64,000 nucleotides of DNA from DASUPK01 sp963848955 (GTDB lineage: Bacteria > Actinomycetota > Thermoleophilia > Solirubrobacterales > 70-9): positions 1 to 64,000 of the forward strand of contig CAWKFQ010000014.1 of NCBI GenBank assembly GCA_963848955.1, given 5' to 3'. This document shows positions 51,572 through 61,216 of the stretch, piece after piece (within the stretch, counting starts at the first letter, position 1; each line of letters begins with the position of its first letter). A program made the position numbers and the translations under genes. The notes below the pieces were generated by a model, which saw only the letters and a program-made list of their open reading frames with translations, had not been told where the DNA came from and did not search any database.

Positions 51572-53054
51572 ATGGCGGAAGAGCTGATCGATCTCACGGT
51601 CGCCGAGGCGGCCGAGCGCATCCGCTCCGGCGAGCTGGCCGCGGACGAGTACTTCGACGCCTACCGCCGCGCGGCGGCCGCCGATTCCCTGAACTCCCTC
51701 CTCTGGACCGCGGAGGACGCCGGTCAGGCCGACCTCGAGGGAACTCGAGCCGCACAGGACGAGATCGATCCCGATCGCCCGTTGGCTGGGATCCCGGTGG
51801 CGGTCAAGGACATCTTCTGCACGCAGGGGATTCCCACGACGGCGGGCTCGCGGATCCTCGAGGGCTACCGCCCGCCATACACCGCGACCGCCGTCCGCGG
51901 CCTGCGCAAGGCCGGGGCGCGAGTGCTCGGCAAGACCAACATGGACGAGTTCGCGATGGGGTCATCGAACGAGAACTCCGGGTACGGCCCGGCTCTCAAT
52001 CCTTGGGACCCGGGGCGGGTGCCGGGCGGATCCTCGGGCGGCAGCGCCGCGGCGGTCGCCGGCCGGCTCGCGCCGTGCGCGATCGGCACGGACACGGGTG
52101 GCTCGATCCGACAGCCGGCCGCCCTCTGCGGGATAGTCGGCATGAAGCCGACCTACGGCGCGGTCTCCCGCTACGGGATGATCGCCTTCGCCTCCTCGCT
52201 CGACCAGTGCGGTCCCCTGACGCGGAACGTGACGGACGCGGCGCTGCTCCTCCAGGCGATGGAGGGCCATGACCACTGCGATTCGACCTCGATCGGCATC
52301 GACGGCGGCATCGACCTGCCCAGCCGCGAGGACCTGCGCGGACTCAGCTTCGGGATCCCCAAGGAGCTCGCCAGCGAGGCGGAGGGAATCGAGTCCGGCG
52401 TCCGGCGAGGTCTTCGAGCGCACGGTCGCACTGATCGAGGAGCTGGGCGGCGAGGTCGCGGAGACCGAGCTGCCGCACGCGCCGCACGGCATCTCGGCGT
52501 ACTACGTGCTCGCCCCGGCCGAGGCCTCCGCGAACCTGGCGCGCTTCGACGGCGTCCGCTACGGGCTGCGGGTCGAGGCCGAGGAGCTGACCGAGATGTA
52601 CGAGGAGACCCGCGCCCAGGGCTTCGGCGCCGAGGTCAAGCGCCGGATCATGCTGGGCACCTACGCGCTCTCCTCCGGCTACTACGAGGCCTACTACGGT
52701 CGCGCCCAGCGGGTCCGGACCAAGATCGCCGAGGACTTCTCCAAGGCGTTCGAGCGCTTCGACTTCGTCGTCACCCCGACCTCGCCGACGGTCGCGTTCA
52801 AGCTGGGGGAGCGGACGGACGATCCCCTGGCGATGTACCTCTCGGACTACTGCACCGTGCCGATGCCGCTCGCCGGGATCCCGGCGATCTCGATCCCCGC
52901 CGGCCTCGCGCAGCCCAGCGGGGGTGGCGTTGACCTGCCGGTCGGCTTTCAGATCGCAGGGCCCGCCTTCAGCGACTCGGCGATGCTCGATGCCGCCTAC
53001 GCGATGGAGGGGGCAATCGGCTTCGGCCGCAACGGGAACGGAGGGTCGCAGTGA
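51572..53054 (+). CDS. gatA: Glu-tRNA(Gln) amidotransferase subunit A (one frameshift)
   Basis: About 493 aa amidase-signature protein that releases ammonia from glutamine. GIPVAVKDIFCTQGIPTTAGSRIL holds the catalytic Lys, PGGSSGGSAAAVAGRLAPCAIGTDTGGSIRQPAALCGIVGMKPTYG the two catalytic Ser. One extra C at about 52406 breaks GVREVFERTVALIEELGGEV; then KRRIMLGTYALSSGYYEAYYGRAQRVRTKIAEDF and PLAGIPAISIPAG follow. The shift in an essential gene points to a consensus error. It overlaps the next gene by 4 bp (GTGA). Confidence 0.94.
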
Positions 53055-53344
53055 GGGGCGCCCCGGCGCTCACTGATGAGGAGTTCCGCGAGGCGGTCAG
53101 GGACGCCCTCGACTCGCTGCCGCCCGAGATCGCATCGGAGCTGACAAACGTCGCGGTGATCGTCGAGGACCGGCATCCGAGCGGGCGCCTGATGGGGCTG
53201 TTCGATCCGCGGGGCGGCATGCCGCGAATCATCATCTATCGCGAGCATCACGCCGACGCGGAGAGCGTCCGCCAGACGGTCCTTCACGAGGTCGGCCACT
53301 ACTTCGGCGCCGACGAGGCGACCGTCAGAGGGTGGGGCCTGTGA
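53051..53344 (+). CDS. Minimal zincin-like metallopeptidase
   Basis: 97 aa: LTDEEFREAVRDALDSLPPEIASELTNVAVIVEDRHPSGRLMGLFDPRGGMPRIIIYREHHADAESVRQTVLHEVGHYFGADEATVRGWGL. HEVGHYFG is the HExxHxxG zinc motif of the small MMP-like family common in actinobacteria (formerly DUF1025). It is coupled by 4-bp overlaps to gatA before and gatB after, an unusual insertion into a gat operon. Substrate unknown; no signal peptide, so it is cytosolic. Confidence 0.85.
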   Translation: MRGAPALTDEEFREAVRDALDSLPPEIASELTNVAVIVEDRHPSGRLMGLFDPRGGMPRIIIYREHHADAESVRQTVLHEVGHYFGADEATVRGWGL

Positions 53345-54778
53345 GCGCTGAGATGGAGGCGGTCATCGGGCTGGAGATCCACGTCCAGCTCTCCACCAGG
53401 ACCAAGATGTTCTGCGGCTGCTCACCGTCCTTCGGCGACGATCCGAACACCCACACCTGCCCGGTTTGCCTGGGCCATCCGGGCTCGCTGCCGACGACCA
53501 ACGAACAGTCGATCCGCTACGGGCTGATGATCGCGGCGGCGCTGGAGTGCGAAGTCCCGCCCCGCTCGATCTTCCACCGAAAGCAGTACTTCTATCCGGA
53601 CCAGGCGAAGAACTACCAGATCAGCCAGTACGACGAACCGCTTGCGGTGAACGGCCGGCTCGGCGATGTCCGGATTGAGCGCGCCCACCTCGAGGAGGAC
53701 ACGGCGAAGATGATCCATGTGGGCGAGTCGGGGCGGATCCACGGCTCGGGCGCCTCCCTGGTCGACTTCAACCGAGCGGGCACGCCGCTGGTCGAGATCG
53801 TCACCGAGCCTGATCTGCGCTCAGCCCATCAGGTCCGCGAGTGGGCGCAGCTGCTCCGCACCACCGTCCGCCAGCTCGGCGTCTCCGACGTGAACATGGA
53901 GGAGGGCTCGCTCCGGGTGGACGCCAACGTCTCGATCCGCCCCGTCGGCTCCGACGAGCTCGGCACCAAGACCGAGCTCAAGAACATGAACAGCTTCCGG
54001 TTCCTTGAGCGGGGGATCGAGGCCGAGCTGGCCCGCCAGCGCGCCCTGCTCGAGAGCGGGGAGGAGGTCGTCCAGGACACGCTCCACTTCCACCCCGAGG
54101 ACGGCTCGCTCACGCCGCTGCGCTCGAAGGAGTACGCGCACGACTACCGCTATTTCCCCGAGCCCGACCTCGTGCCCGTGGCGCCCACCCAGGAGATGCT
54201 GAAGCGAGGCGCGTGATTCGCTTCCCGAGCTGCCGGCACACCGGCGCGAGCGCTACCTGAAAGAGGTCGGCCTCTCCGAGGAGTCCGCGACCATGCTCGC
54301 CTTCCAGCCCGAATACGGGGAGTACTTCGAGCGCGCCGTCGCTGAAGCGGATGGCACGCCCGCCAAGTCGATCGCCAATTGGGTCACCGGCGAGCTGGTC
54401 GCCGCGCTTCGTCAGGCGGGCGCGGAGGACGACCCGATGGCCTCCAAGGCGACCCCCGAGGCCGTCGCCGCTCTCGCCGGCCTCGTGGAGGCCAAGACGA
54501 TCTCGCACGGCGCCGGCAAGCAGGTCCTCGCGAAGCTCGTCGGAGAGGGCGGCGATCCGGCGGAGATCGTCGAGCGGGAAGGCCTCGCCCAGATCTCCGA
54601 CAGCTCCGAGCTGGAGGCGATCGTCGACCGAGCGATCGAGGCCGAACCCGAAGCCGCCGAACAGGTACGACAGGGGAACGACAAGGCGATCGGGCGGATC
54701 GTCGGCGCGGTGATGAAGGAGAGCAAGGGCCGAGCCGACGGCGGCGCCGTCACCAAGCTGATCAGAGAACGGCTCTAG
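53341..54778 (+). CDS. gatB: Asp/Glu-tRNA amidotransferase subunit B (one frameshift)
   Basis: About 478 aa. EAVIGLEIHVQLSTRTKMFCGCSPSFGDDPNTHTCPVCLGHPGSLPTTN (zinc cysteines), FHRKQYFYPDQAKNYQISQYDEPLA, HLEEDTAKMIH, VDFNRAGTPLVEIVTEPDL, VNMEEGSLRVDANVSIRP, TELKNMNSFRFLERGIEAE, YAHDYRYFPEPDLVPV. An extra C at about 54205 breaks LKEARDSLPELPAHRRERYLKEVGL, after which the YqeY-like C-terminal domain (VAALAGLVEAKTISHGAGKQVLAKLV) follows. GTG 53341 is used. The stop shares CTAG with the convergent cupredoxin gene. Confidence 0.94.
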
Positions 54779-55299
54779 TCGACCGTCAGGGTCGCCTGCA
54801 TCCCCAGCGCCCTGTGGTTGAGAAGGCTGCAGTACAGGGTCCAGGTCCCATGCGCCAGATCGACCGTCTGCTGCTGGTTCGCGCCCGGGTCGAGCGTGGG
54901 AAAGGAGAAGGCGACCACCCCCTGCCGCTCGAGGAGCAGGTTGTGGGGATCCGATCCGGCGTTGTACTGCTGGACGATCGCCGTCCCCGCGGGCAGGGTG
55001 GCGCGGGAGAGCTGGAGCTGGAGCTGGGTGGTGGTCAGCTCCCGCGTCGTCGCCAGCAGGCGGCCCGGCGGCTCGCTCGGACCGCCTGGCTTGCTCGGCT
55101 TGGCGGGGGTTTCGGTTGAGGGGCTGCTGCCGGCCCGCTTCTTCCGGCAGGCTTTCTTGCGCTGGCGGTGATGCTTGGCCTTGTGCTTGCAGCGGTGCTT
55201 CGCGGAGGGGACCGCCGAGGGCGAAGCGCCGGATGCTGTCGGCATCGCGATGGCGAGCGCGAGCACGAGCACCGCGAGGACGCCGGCACCGCGCCGCAT
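54775..55299 (-). CDS. Secreted cupredoxin-like protein
   Basis: 174 aa. Signal peptide MRRGAGVLAVLVLALAIAMPTASGA, a basic His/Lys/Arg-rich linker (KHRCKHKAKHHRQRKKACRKKR), a Pro/Ser spacer, then a beta-sandwich: TTQLQLQLSRATLPAGTAIVQQYNAGSDPHNLLLERQGVVAF, GTWTLYCSLLNHRALGMQATLTVD. His (DPHN), Cys (YCS), His (NHRA) and Met (GM) fit type I copper ligands. It is last in the DUF1800-DUF1501 operon, with TGATG overlap, so it may carry electrons or copper for those proteins (inference). Confidence 0.8.
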   Translation of the reverse strand: MRRGAGVLAVLVLALAIAMPTASGASPSAVPSAKHRCKHKAKHHRQRKKACRKKRAGSSPSTETPAKPSKPGGPSEPPGRLLATTRELTTTQLQLQLSRATLPAGTAIVQQYNAGSDPHNLLLERQGVVAFSFPTLDPGANQQQTVDLAHGTWTLYCSLLNHRALGMQATLTVD

Positions 55300-56660
55300 C
55301 AGTCGATTAGGGTCGCGTAGCGGGTCAGTGAGTCGGCGCCGGGGATGATCGGCGCGGCATCGACGCCGAGCCAGCTCTCGAGGAGCGTGCAGTACATGGA
55401 GCGGAAGTCGCTGGTGTGCAGGAGGTTGTCGTCCTCATCGAGGCTCGACAGGCCCGGGAACCCACCGATCATCGTGCCGCCCGCGTGCTTGCCGACCACG
55501 AAGGCGAGTCCGGCCGCCCCGTGGTCGGTCCCCCCGCCGTTCTCCTCGGGCCGACGCCCGAACTCGCTCCACATCTCGATCAGCACGCGGTCGTCCAGAC
55601 CGCGCGTCTCCAGGTCACGCTGGAAGGCAGAGACTGCGTCGCAGGTGCGCGTCAGGTTCGAGGCGAGCGTGTCCGCCTCGTCCTCGTGTGTGTCATAGCC
55701 GCCTACCGCCGACATCGTCGCGACCTGCACCGGCAGCCCGGCGGAGAGCATCGCTGCCAGCCCTGAGAGTTGCTCGCTGAGCTCTGTGTTGGCCGGATAG
55801 AGATTGGCCACCGGGCTCGTGTAGTCGTTGAACGTGCCGAGCTGTTCGCGGACCTGCTCGGTCTGCCCGATCGCCCGCCGCGCCTGGGTCATAGCCGGCG
55901 AGTCCGAGGAGAGGCTCCCGAGGTTCGCGAAGCTGGAGAACATGTTGGCCTGGACCGGTTCCTCGTCGGCCCAGGACCACAGGTCGTAGTCGGTCACGGA
56001 CTCAACAGCCGCGACGGGCTTGGAGGGCGTGGCCAGCATCGGTGAAAGCTCGTTGCTGAGAGAGATGGCCTGTAGCGGGTTGTCGTCGGTGCCGACCTGC
56101 TCGATGTAGCGCCCGAGCCAGCCTGTGTTCGCCCCCACCTGCACCTCGCCGATCTCGTAGTAGTGGCGCGACGTGAAGTGCGACTGGTTCGCGCCCGCAT
56201 AACCGATGGCGGGGAACACGCTGACCTTGTCCTCGCCGTGGAGCGCGCGGAGGGATGCGGCGGACGGGTGCCAGAAGAGGCCCGAATCCTCAGAGAAGGT
56301 GAGCCCGCTCTGCAAAGCAAGGCTGGGGCGCAGGCTCTGGTATGTCGAGTCGTTGATCGGGGCGAGGACATTGAGCGAGTCGACGCCCCCGTCGAAGAAG
56401 ATGGAGACGAGGACTTTCGGCGGGGTCGCGGCGTGCGCAATGCCCTCCTCGAGGGCCGCGAGTGGAAGCTTGCCCGCGCCATAGACCGCGAGCGCCAGGC
56501 CCGCGCTCCGCGAGAGAAAGCTGCGACGGCTGAGGCCGGTGCCCGCCGGCAGCGGCATCCCTGTCTCGACCGTCGGCAGCCCCTGGCCGGCCTGCGCCGC
56601 GGCACGGCGCATCAGCTCGGAGCGGGTGTAGTCGCGGCAGTGGCAATGGTCGTGGGCCAT
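55299..56660 (-). CDS. DUF1501 Tat-exported protein
   Basis: 453 aa. A Tat signal, SRRSFLSRSAGLALAVYGAGKLPLA, sits about 40 residues in, after a His/Cys-rich start (AHDHCHCRDYTRSE). Then PKVLVSIFFDGGVDSLNVLAPINDSTY, HPSAASLRALHGEDKVSVFPAIGYAGANQSHFTSRHYYEIGE, GGYDTHEDEA, MWSEFGRRPEENGGGTDHGAAGLAFVVG. These are alkaline-phosphatase/sulfatase-fold features of DUF1501. It is almost always next to DUF1800, as here. Function not established. Confidence 0.9.
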   Translation of the reverse strand: MAHDHCHCRDYTRSELMRRAAAQAGQGLPTVETGMPLPAGTGLSRRSFLSRSAGLALAVYGAGKLPLAALEEGIAHAATPPKVLVSIFFDGGVDSLNVLAPINDSTYQSLRPSLALQSGLTFSEDSGLFWHPSAASLRALHGEDKVSVFPAIGYAGANQSHFTSRHYYEIGEVQVGANTGWLGRYIEQVGTDDNPLQAISLSNELSPMLATPSKPVAAVESVTDYDLWSWADEEPVQANMFSSFANLGSLSSDSPAMTQARRAIGQTEQVREQLGTFNDYTSPVANLYPANTELSEQLSGLAAMLSAGLPVQVATMSAVGGYDTHEDEADTLASNLTRTCDAVSAFQRDLETRGLDDRVLIEMWSEFGRRPEENGGGTDHGAAGLAFVVGKHAGGTMIGGFPGLSSLDEDDNLLHTSDFRSMYCTLLESWLGVDAAPIIPGADSLTRYATLID

Positions 56661-56668
56661 CGGCTCTC

Positions 56669-58285
56669 CTAGCTGAGCTCCAGGTCGGGTCCAACTGCGA
56701 CCAGCTGGCGGAGGGCGTTCTGACGGAGAGCGCGGTAGGCGGTCTTCTGCCAGTCCGCGAGACTGCTCGGGAAGGCGTTGTTCGAGAAGCGGATCAGCTC
56801 GTTCTGCTGCTCCTTGCGGAGAGGCGGGTAGTCCCAGACGGCCAGCGCTTTGTCAACCGCCGGCTCGGGCTGCTCAGTGGGGTCGTAGCTCTTGTCCCAG
56901 ACCTCGGCGTGGTGGTAGTCGAGAATCTCGGTGACACAGAGCCAGCGTCCGCGCATCGTGTTGGTGTCGAGCCAGCGGTTGTCGTCCCAACCGGCGACGT
57001 TGGGCGGGTAGAAGAGCATCTGTCCCGCATCACGGCTCAGCCAGACCCACTTGTCGTCCGCGATGAAGGTCCCTGTAGCCCGCATGAGGCTGGCGAGATA
57101 GACGACCGGTGGTTTCACCATCGCGAGGGCCCTCGTAGAAGTCCGGGTGCATGAGGATCGCTTCGAGCACCGGGCGGATTGCGTAAGAGTTGGACGTGTA
57201 GATGGAGGCGAGCGCCGACATGGTGTCCGCCGACGGCGCTTGCGGAATGAAGTAGCCCCACAGCTTCCGAACGAAGAAGGAGGCGTGAAGCGGGTTCTCC
57301 ACGCAGAGGCGACAGCCGTCCTGCCAGGTCCAGTTCCCGGTGCGGCCGTAGACCGTCTTGTTGGTGTTGTCGTGCCGGTTCGGGTCGTAGCGGAAGTTGA
57401 CCGGCCCGAGCGTGTCGTCCCAGTCGTAGCGAAAGCCGGTGAAGCAGCGCGCGAGCTCCCTGACGTCCTGCTCGGTGTAGGCGCCCGGTCGGCGCCGAGA
57501 GTGAAGAGCTCCTGGACCTCGCGGGAGTAGTTCTCGTTCGGGTTCTTCCTCGTGTTGTCCGCCCCGTCGAGCCAGAGCAGCATCGCCGGGTTGGACGTGA
57601 CCTTCTCGAGCAGGGTGCGGAAGGAGCCGAAGCAGCCGGCCCGGAACAGATTCGACTGATCGATCATCAGCTGCGCCTTGTCGACCTTGTCATTGGAGGT
57701 GGCGAGCCAGTCGTGGAGAACCAGCGCCATCCGCTCGACCAGCGGCTGATCGGAGCGGATCATCCGGTCGAGCCACCAGAGGTGGTCGTGGCCCCAGGCA
57801 TCGATCGGAGCGATTGGCAGTCCGTCCTCGTCTACGGGCTGCGGACCGATCAGGTTCGCCGTGCCAGGCGGCCGGGTCAGGGAGTGGACCGCCGCCTCGA
57901 CGCTGAGCTTCGACAGCTCGAGCGCCTGCCCAGGCTTCGGCCCGAAGCCGGCCCTGTCGAGAAGACGCTTCGCCTGCACACGGCCGAAGGGCCCGGAGTA
58001 GACGCCGAAGGGCTGCGGTGACTTCGGCGAGGGCGGGTCCTGCGGCTTGGGAAGCGGGCGTGGGGGAGGAGTGTCGGTCGGCGGGCTGTCGACCCACTCG
58101 TAGATCGGTCGCACCAGCCCATCTCCGGCGCTGTCGTCCCAGCCGATCAGATGCTGGTACCTGGTCGGGCCGGGAGGCGGGGAGGGAGCCGGGGTCTGCG
58201 CGGGGGGCGTCGCCGCCGGCGAGCGATGCTTCCGCTTTTTCTTCTTCTTGTGCTTGCGCTTTCTGCTCGCCTGGGCGATCGCCAT
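56669..58285 (-). CDS. DUF1800 protein (two compensating frameshifts)
   Basis: About 538 aa. Basic start (SRKRKHKKKKKRKHRS), Pro-rich spacer, then FGRVQAKRLLDRAGFGPKPGQALELSKLSVEAAVHSLTRP, DHLWWLDRMIRSDQPLVERMALVLHDWLATSNDKV, NENYSREVQELFTLG (hallmark of DUF1800), and PPNVAGWDDNRWLDTNTMRGRW. Between about 57130 and 57485 another frame encodes the conserved TEQDVRELARCFTGFRYDW and ASFFVRKLWGYFIP, so two shifts cancel. First gene of the reverse operon with DUF1501 and cupredoxin. No classical signal peptide is visible; export route unclear. Confidence 0.88.
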   Translation of the reverse strand: MAIAQASRKRKHKKKKKRKHRSPAATPPAQTPAPSPPPGPTRYQHLIGWDDSAGDGLVRPIYEWVDSPPTDTPPPRPLPKPQDPPSPKSPQPFGVYSGPFGRVQAKRLLDRAGFGPKPGQALELSKLSVEAAVHSLTRPPGTANLIGPQPVDEDGLPIAPIDAWGHDHLWWLDRMIRSDQPLVERMALVLHDWLATSNDKVDKAQLMIDQSNLFRAGCFGSFRTLLEKVTSNPAMLLWLDGADNTRKNPNENYSREVQELFTLGADRAPTPSRTSGSSRAASPAFATTGTTRSGRSTSATTRTGTTTPTRRSTAAPGTGPGRTAVASAWRTRFTPPSSFGSCGATSFRKRRRRTPCRRSPPSTRPTLTQSARCSKRSSCTRTSTRALAMVKPPVVYLASLMRATGTFIADDKWVWLSRDAGQMLFYPPNVAGWDDNRWLDTNTMRGRWLCVTEILDYHHAEVWDKSYDPTEQPEPAVDKALAVWDYPPLRKEQQNELIRFSNNAFPSSLADWQKTAYRALRQNALRQLVAVGPDLELS

Positions 58286-58371
58286 CGTTGGCCCTCCCGG
58301 TGCCTTCGGCAGCGCAGCGCAGCGACTTTAGATGCGTAGCGCGTGGCTGGACCGTGCCAGCCGCCTGCCCG

Positions 58372-58377
58372 TACCCT
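58372..58377 (+). promoter_or_regulatory. -10 box for zinc-ribbon membrane protein
   Basis: TACCCT, 7 nt before ATG 58385; leaderless layout. Confidence 0.45.
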
Positions 58378-58384
58378 GGGTGCA

Positions 58385-58681
58385 ATGGCCGGCGCGCCCT
58401 ACGTGATCATCGCCTTGCTGTTTGGCGTTGCGACGGGGATCATCGGGCGGGCCAAGGGGAGCTCCTTCTTCCTCTGGCTCGTGGTCGGGACGGTGATCCC
58501 CTTCTTCGGGCTGATCGCCGTGATCCTCTACCGCTCCGAGCACGAGGAGCCCGAGAGGCAGTGCCCGACGTGCAGAAAGACGCTCAAGCTCCACGTCCAG
58601 GTCTGCCCGCGCTGCGGCACTGACCTATACCTCCCCGATCCGTCGGAGGTCAGACCCGGGCCTGCGCACCGCTCGACCTGA
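58385..58681 (+). CDS. Membrane protein with C-terminal zinc ribbon
   Basis: 98 aa. Two helices (APYVIIALLFGVATGIIGRAKGSS, FFLWLVVGTVIPFFGLIAVILY), then RSEHEEPERQCPTCRKTLKLHVQVCPRCGTDLYLP with CPTC...CPRC, a zinc ribbon on the cytosolic side. Matches a common actinobacterial small protein type of unknown role. Confidence 0.78.
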   Translation: MAGAPYVIIALLFGVATGIIGRAKGSSFFLWLVVGTVIPFFGLIAVILYRSEHEEPERQCPTCRKTLKLHVQVCPRCGTDLYLPDPSEVRPGPAHRST

Positions 58682-58721
58682 GTGGGTTAAATTGCGCGAC
58701 AGGCTGGGAAGGGAGCGCAGG

Positions 58722-60056
58722 ATGAGTATCCACACGGCGAGACGGCTGGGAGCTGGTTGGCGTACTCGGAACGATGGCGGCGCTGTTGGTGGGTCGCCTG
58801 CGCTCGCGGCCGTGATCACGCCCAACACGTTCGCTGATGAGAACGGCGGTGGCACTGCCTGCTCACTGCGGGAGGCCATCCTGGCCGCCAACACCGACAC
58901 CGCGTTCGGGGGGTGTCCGGCGGGTGGTGGCGCCGACACGATCCCCCTTGCCACCGGGGTCTACGCGCTATCGATCCCGCGTGGCGCGACCGCTGACGAC
59001 AGGCTCGACGGTGACCTCTACGTCGCGAGCCCGGTGACGATCACACATACCGGCGTAACCCCGGCCGTGCTCGACGGGAGCGCGGTCGACCGGGTGATTC
59101 ACGTGTACGGCGCCGGCAACTTGACCGCGTCAGGCGTCACGATCCGGAACGGCAGGACCAGCATGTCGGGAGGCGGAATTCGCAACGAGGGAAACCTCGA
59201 CCTTTCGAACGCGACCGTAAGCGGGAATGAGACGACCGCAAGCTATGGCGGCGGGATCGCGAACGCCGGCCCGGCCACGATGTCGCTCACCAACGTGACT
59301 CTGTCGGGCAACCGCGCCGAAGGCGACGGCGGCGGCATCGACCAGGGCTTGGGCGGGCTGGCAAACCTGAACAACGTCACGATCGCCGGCAACACCGCCG
59401 ACACCGATGGGGATGCTGGAGGTGGAGGAGGCGTGCTGGTCGCGCCCGCCACCCCCTCGAACCCGGTGGGCACCTTCAATTTCCGGAACACGATCATCGC
59501 CGGCAACACCGATATCTCTCCGCCTTCGCTCTCCGAGTCGGCCGACTGCGGTGGAATCCTGGTCTCGCTGGGCAACAACCTGATCGGCGATCGCACCGGC
59601 TGCGCGTTCGCACCTCGGGGCGGGGACAAGACCAACGTCAAGCCGCGGCTCGGGCCGCTGGCGAACAATGGCGGCGCGACGTTCACGCGCGCGCTCCTCG
59701 CCAAGAGCCCGGCGATCAACGCGGGCGGCAGGGGTTCTGCGCCCACCGACCAGCGCGGCGTTCCCCGGTCGGCGCCCGACATCGGCGCCTACGAGTTCGC
59801 GAGATGCGGCGGAGAGGTGGTCAACCTCGTCGGCACCTCCGGCGAGGACTGGCTCGCCGGAACGAGCGGGGCCGATGGCATCCTCGGGCTGGGCGGAAGG
59901 GACATCCTCAAGGGACGCGCCGGCAGGGATGGGTTGTGCGGTGGCGGCGGCAGGGACAAGCTGAAGGGGGGCGGCGGCAGGGACACCCTCATCGGCGCCA
60001 AGGGCAAAGACGCCTGCAGGGGTGGGCCAGGAAAGGACACGCAGAAGAGCTGCTGA
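58722..60056 (+). CDS. CSLREA / beta-helix surface protein with RTX-like repeats
   Basis: 444 aa. ITPNTFADENGGGTACSLREAILAAN is the CSLREA signature. The middle is a right-handed beta-helix (GVTIRNGRTSMSGGGIRNEGNLDLSNATVSGNET, TNVTLSGNRAEGDGGGIDQG), then NLIGDRTGCAF, GAYEFARCGG, and at the end glycine-aspartate nonapeptide-like repeats (GLGGRDILKGRAGRDGL, GGGGRDKLKGGGGRDTLIGAKGKD) that may bind calcium. Secretion is likely although the start lacks a clean signal peptide; ATG 58722 has GGGAGCG upstream. Probably a surface adhesin or polysaccharide-binding protein. Confidence 0.82.
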   Translation: MSIHTARRLGAGWRTRNDGGAVGGSPALAAVITPNTFADENGGGTACSLREAILAANTDTAFGGCPAGGGADTIPLATGVYALSIPRGATADDRLDGDLYVASPVTITHTGVTPAVLDGSAVDRVIHVYGAGNLTASGVTIRNGRTSMSGGGIRNEGNLDLSNATVSGNETTASYGGGIANAGPATMSLTNVTLSGNRAEGDGGGIDQGLGGLANLNNVTIAGNTADTDGDAGGGGGVLVAPATPSNPVGTFNFRNTIIAGNTDISPPSLSESADCGGILVSLGNNLIGDRTGCAFAPRGGDKTNVKPRLGPLANNGGATFTRALLAKSPAINAGGRGSAPTDQRGVPRSAPDIGAYEFARCGGEVVNLVGTSGEDWLAGTSGADGILGLGGRDILKGRAGRDGLCGGGGRDKLKGGGGRDTLIGAKGKDACRGGPGKDTQKSC

Positions 60057-60059
60057 GCA

Positions 60060-61133
60060 CTACCTGAGCCAGGTGCGGACGATCGCGTTAGCGAAGCCGA
60101 GCCCGTAGCGCATCACCGCCGGCTTCTTGGAATGGCCGTGGGTGCGCTTGGCGACCGTCACGGGCACCTCCTTGGCCGGGATGCCGCGCTTGATCGCCTC
60201 GATCAGGAACTCCGAGGTGTGGAACTGCTCCTGCCGAAGGACGAGCTGGGGGAGGACCGTGGTTCGCACGGCCCGGTAGCCGTTCGAGCAGTCCGAGACC
60301 TTGGTCCGGGTGATGAAGGAGACGACCTTGTTGAAGAAGACGATCCCCAGCTCCCGTGAGCGGGAGTTGGGATCCGCTTCACCCAGAACGCGCGAGCCGT
60401 GCGCGACGTCGACCTCGTCGTCGAGCACGGGCTTGACCAGGCGCTCCATCTCGCTCGCCAGGTGCTGTCCGTCTGCGTCGAGGGTGACCACCACCAGTGC
60501 GCCCGACTCCGCCATCAGGCGGTAGCCGGTGCGCAGGGCGGCGCCGCCACCGCGGTTGATCACGTGCCTGGCGACCACCGCTCCAGCCTTCGCGGCCTCC
60601 TCACTCGTGTCGTCTCCCGAGCCGTCGTCCACCACCAGGACGGCCGTCGGCTCGCCGCAGACCTCGGGCGGGATGCTCCGGACCACGTCGCCGACGCTCT
60701 GGGCCTCGTTGTAGGCGGGAATGACCACGGCGATCTTGTCGCGGAAGCGCTCGGGGAGCTTCGCCTCGCGGAACTCCTCCCAGGCGAGCCCCTCGAGCAG
60801 GGCCGAGAGCTGCTGATTCATCCGGGAGCTCTCGGTCAGCGCCCGCAGGACGAGCAGGAAGAGAATGACGATCGCGAAGACCGCGAGCCCCAGGATCCGC
60901 CCGCCGTTGCCGCGGTTGAAGGAGAAGGCCGAGAGCAGCGAGTTGAGCAGCTCGGTGCCCGAGATGATCGCCAGGGCGATCCCCCCGAGCAGGGCCAGCA
61001 GAACCGCGCCGTTCGACAGCGACCGCCGCCTCCAAATCGCGAACGCGATCAGGAGAACGGCGAGGACGAGACCGAACGCGCGCAGCGCGGTCAGCTCTTC
61101 CGGGAACAGCGAGGCAATCATGGGGACGGTCAA
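60060..61133 (-). CDS. Family 2 glycosyltransferase with N-terminal membrane domain
   Basis: 357 aa. Three N-terminal helices (ALRAFGLVLAVLLIAFAIWRR, GAVLLALLGGIALAIISG, ILGLAVFAIVILFLLVL) resemble DUF2304, then a GT-A domain: KIAVVIPAYNEAQSVGDVVRSIP, AVLVVDDGSGDDTSEEAAKAGAVVARHVINRGGGAALRTGYRLM, VVTLDADGQH (DxD-like), AHGSRVLGE, DCSNGYRAVR. Close to dolichyl-phosphate-mannose-synthase-like enzymes. It is divergent from the sqdB-like gene, 84 bp between starts, and could use its sugar product, but no direct evidence links them. Confidence 0.88.
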   Translation of the reverse strand: MTVPMIASLFPEELTALRAFGLVLAVLLIAFAIWRRRSLSNGAVLLALLGGIALAIISGTELLNSLLSAFSFNRGNGGRILGLAVFAIVILFLLVLRALTESSRMNQQLSALLEGLAWEEFREAKLPERFRDKIAVVIPAYNEAQSVGDVVRSIPPEVCGEPTAVLVVDDGSGDDTSEEAAKAGAVVARHVINRGGGAALRTGYRLMAESGALVVVTLDADGQHLASEMERLVKPVLDDEVDVAHGSRVLGEADPNSRSRELGIVFFNKVVSFITRTKVSDCSNGYRAVRTTVLPQLVLRQEQFHTSEFLIEAIKRGIPAKEVPVTVAKRTHGHSKKPAVMRYGLGFANAIVRTWLR

Positions 61134-61216
61134 GGCGGCGGCCAGAATAGCCCCGCTCCGATGTAACGGCCGGGCGTGACGGTGCGCCCGATTGGGCTGT
61201 ACCCTGCCGCCCTCAC

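Noticed and set aside
57525..57550. CGGGTTCTTCCTCG in the DUF1800 gene as a further GGGTT-hairpin copy
   Set aside because: It matches 14 bases of the uvrD/pcrA copy but there is no complementary arm or CCCTCGCAT flank nearby, and it encodes the conserved NPNEN motif.
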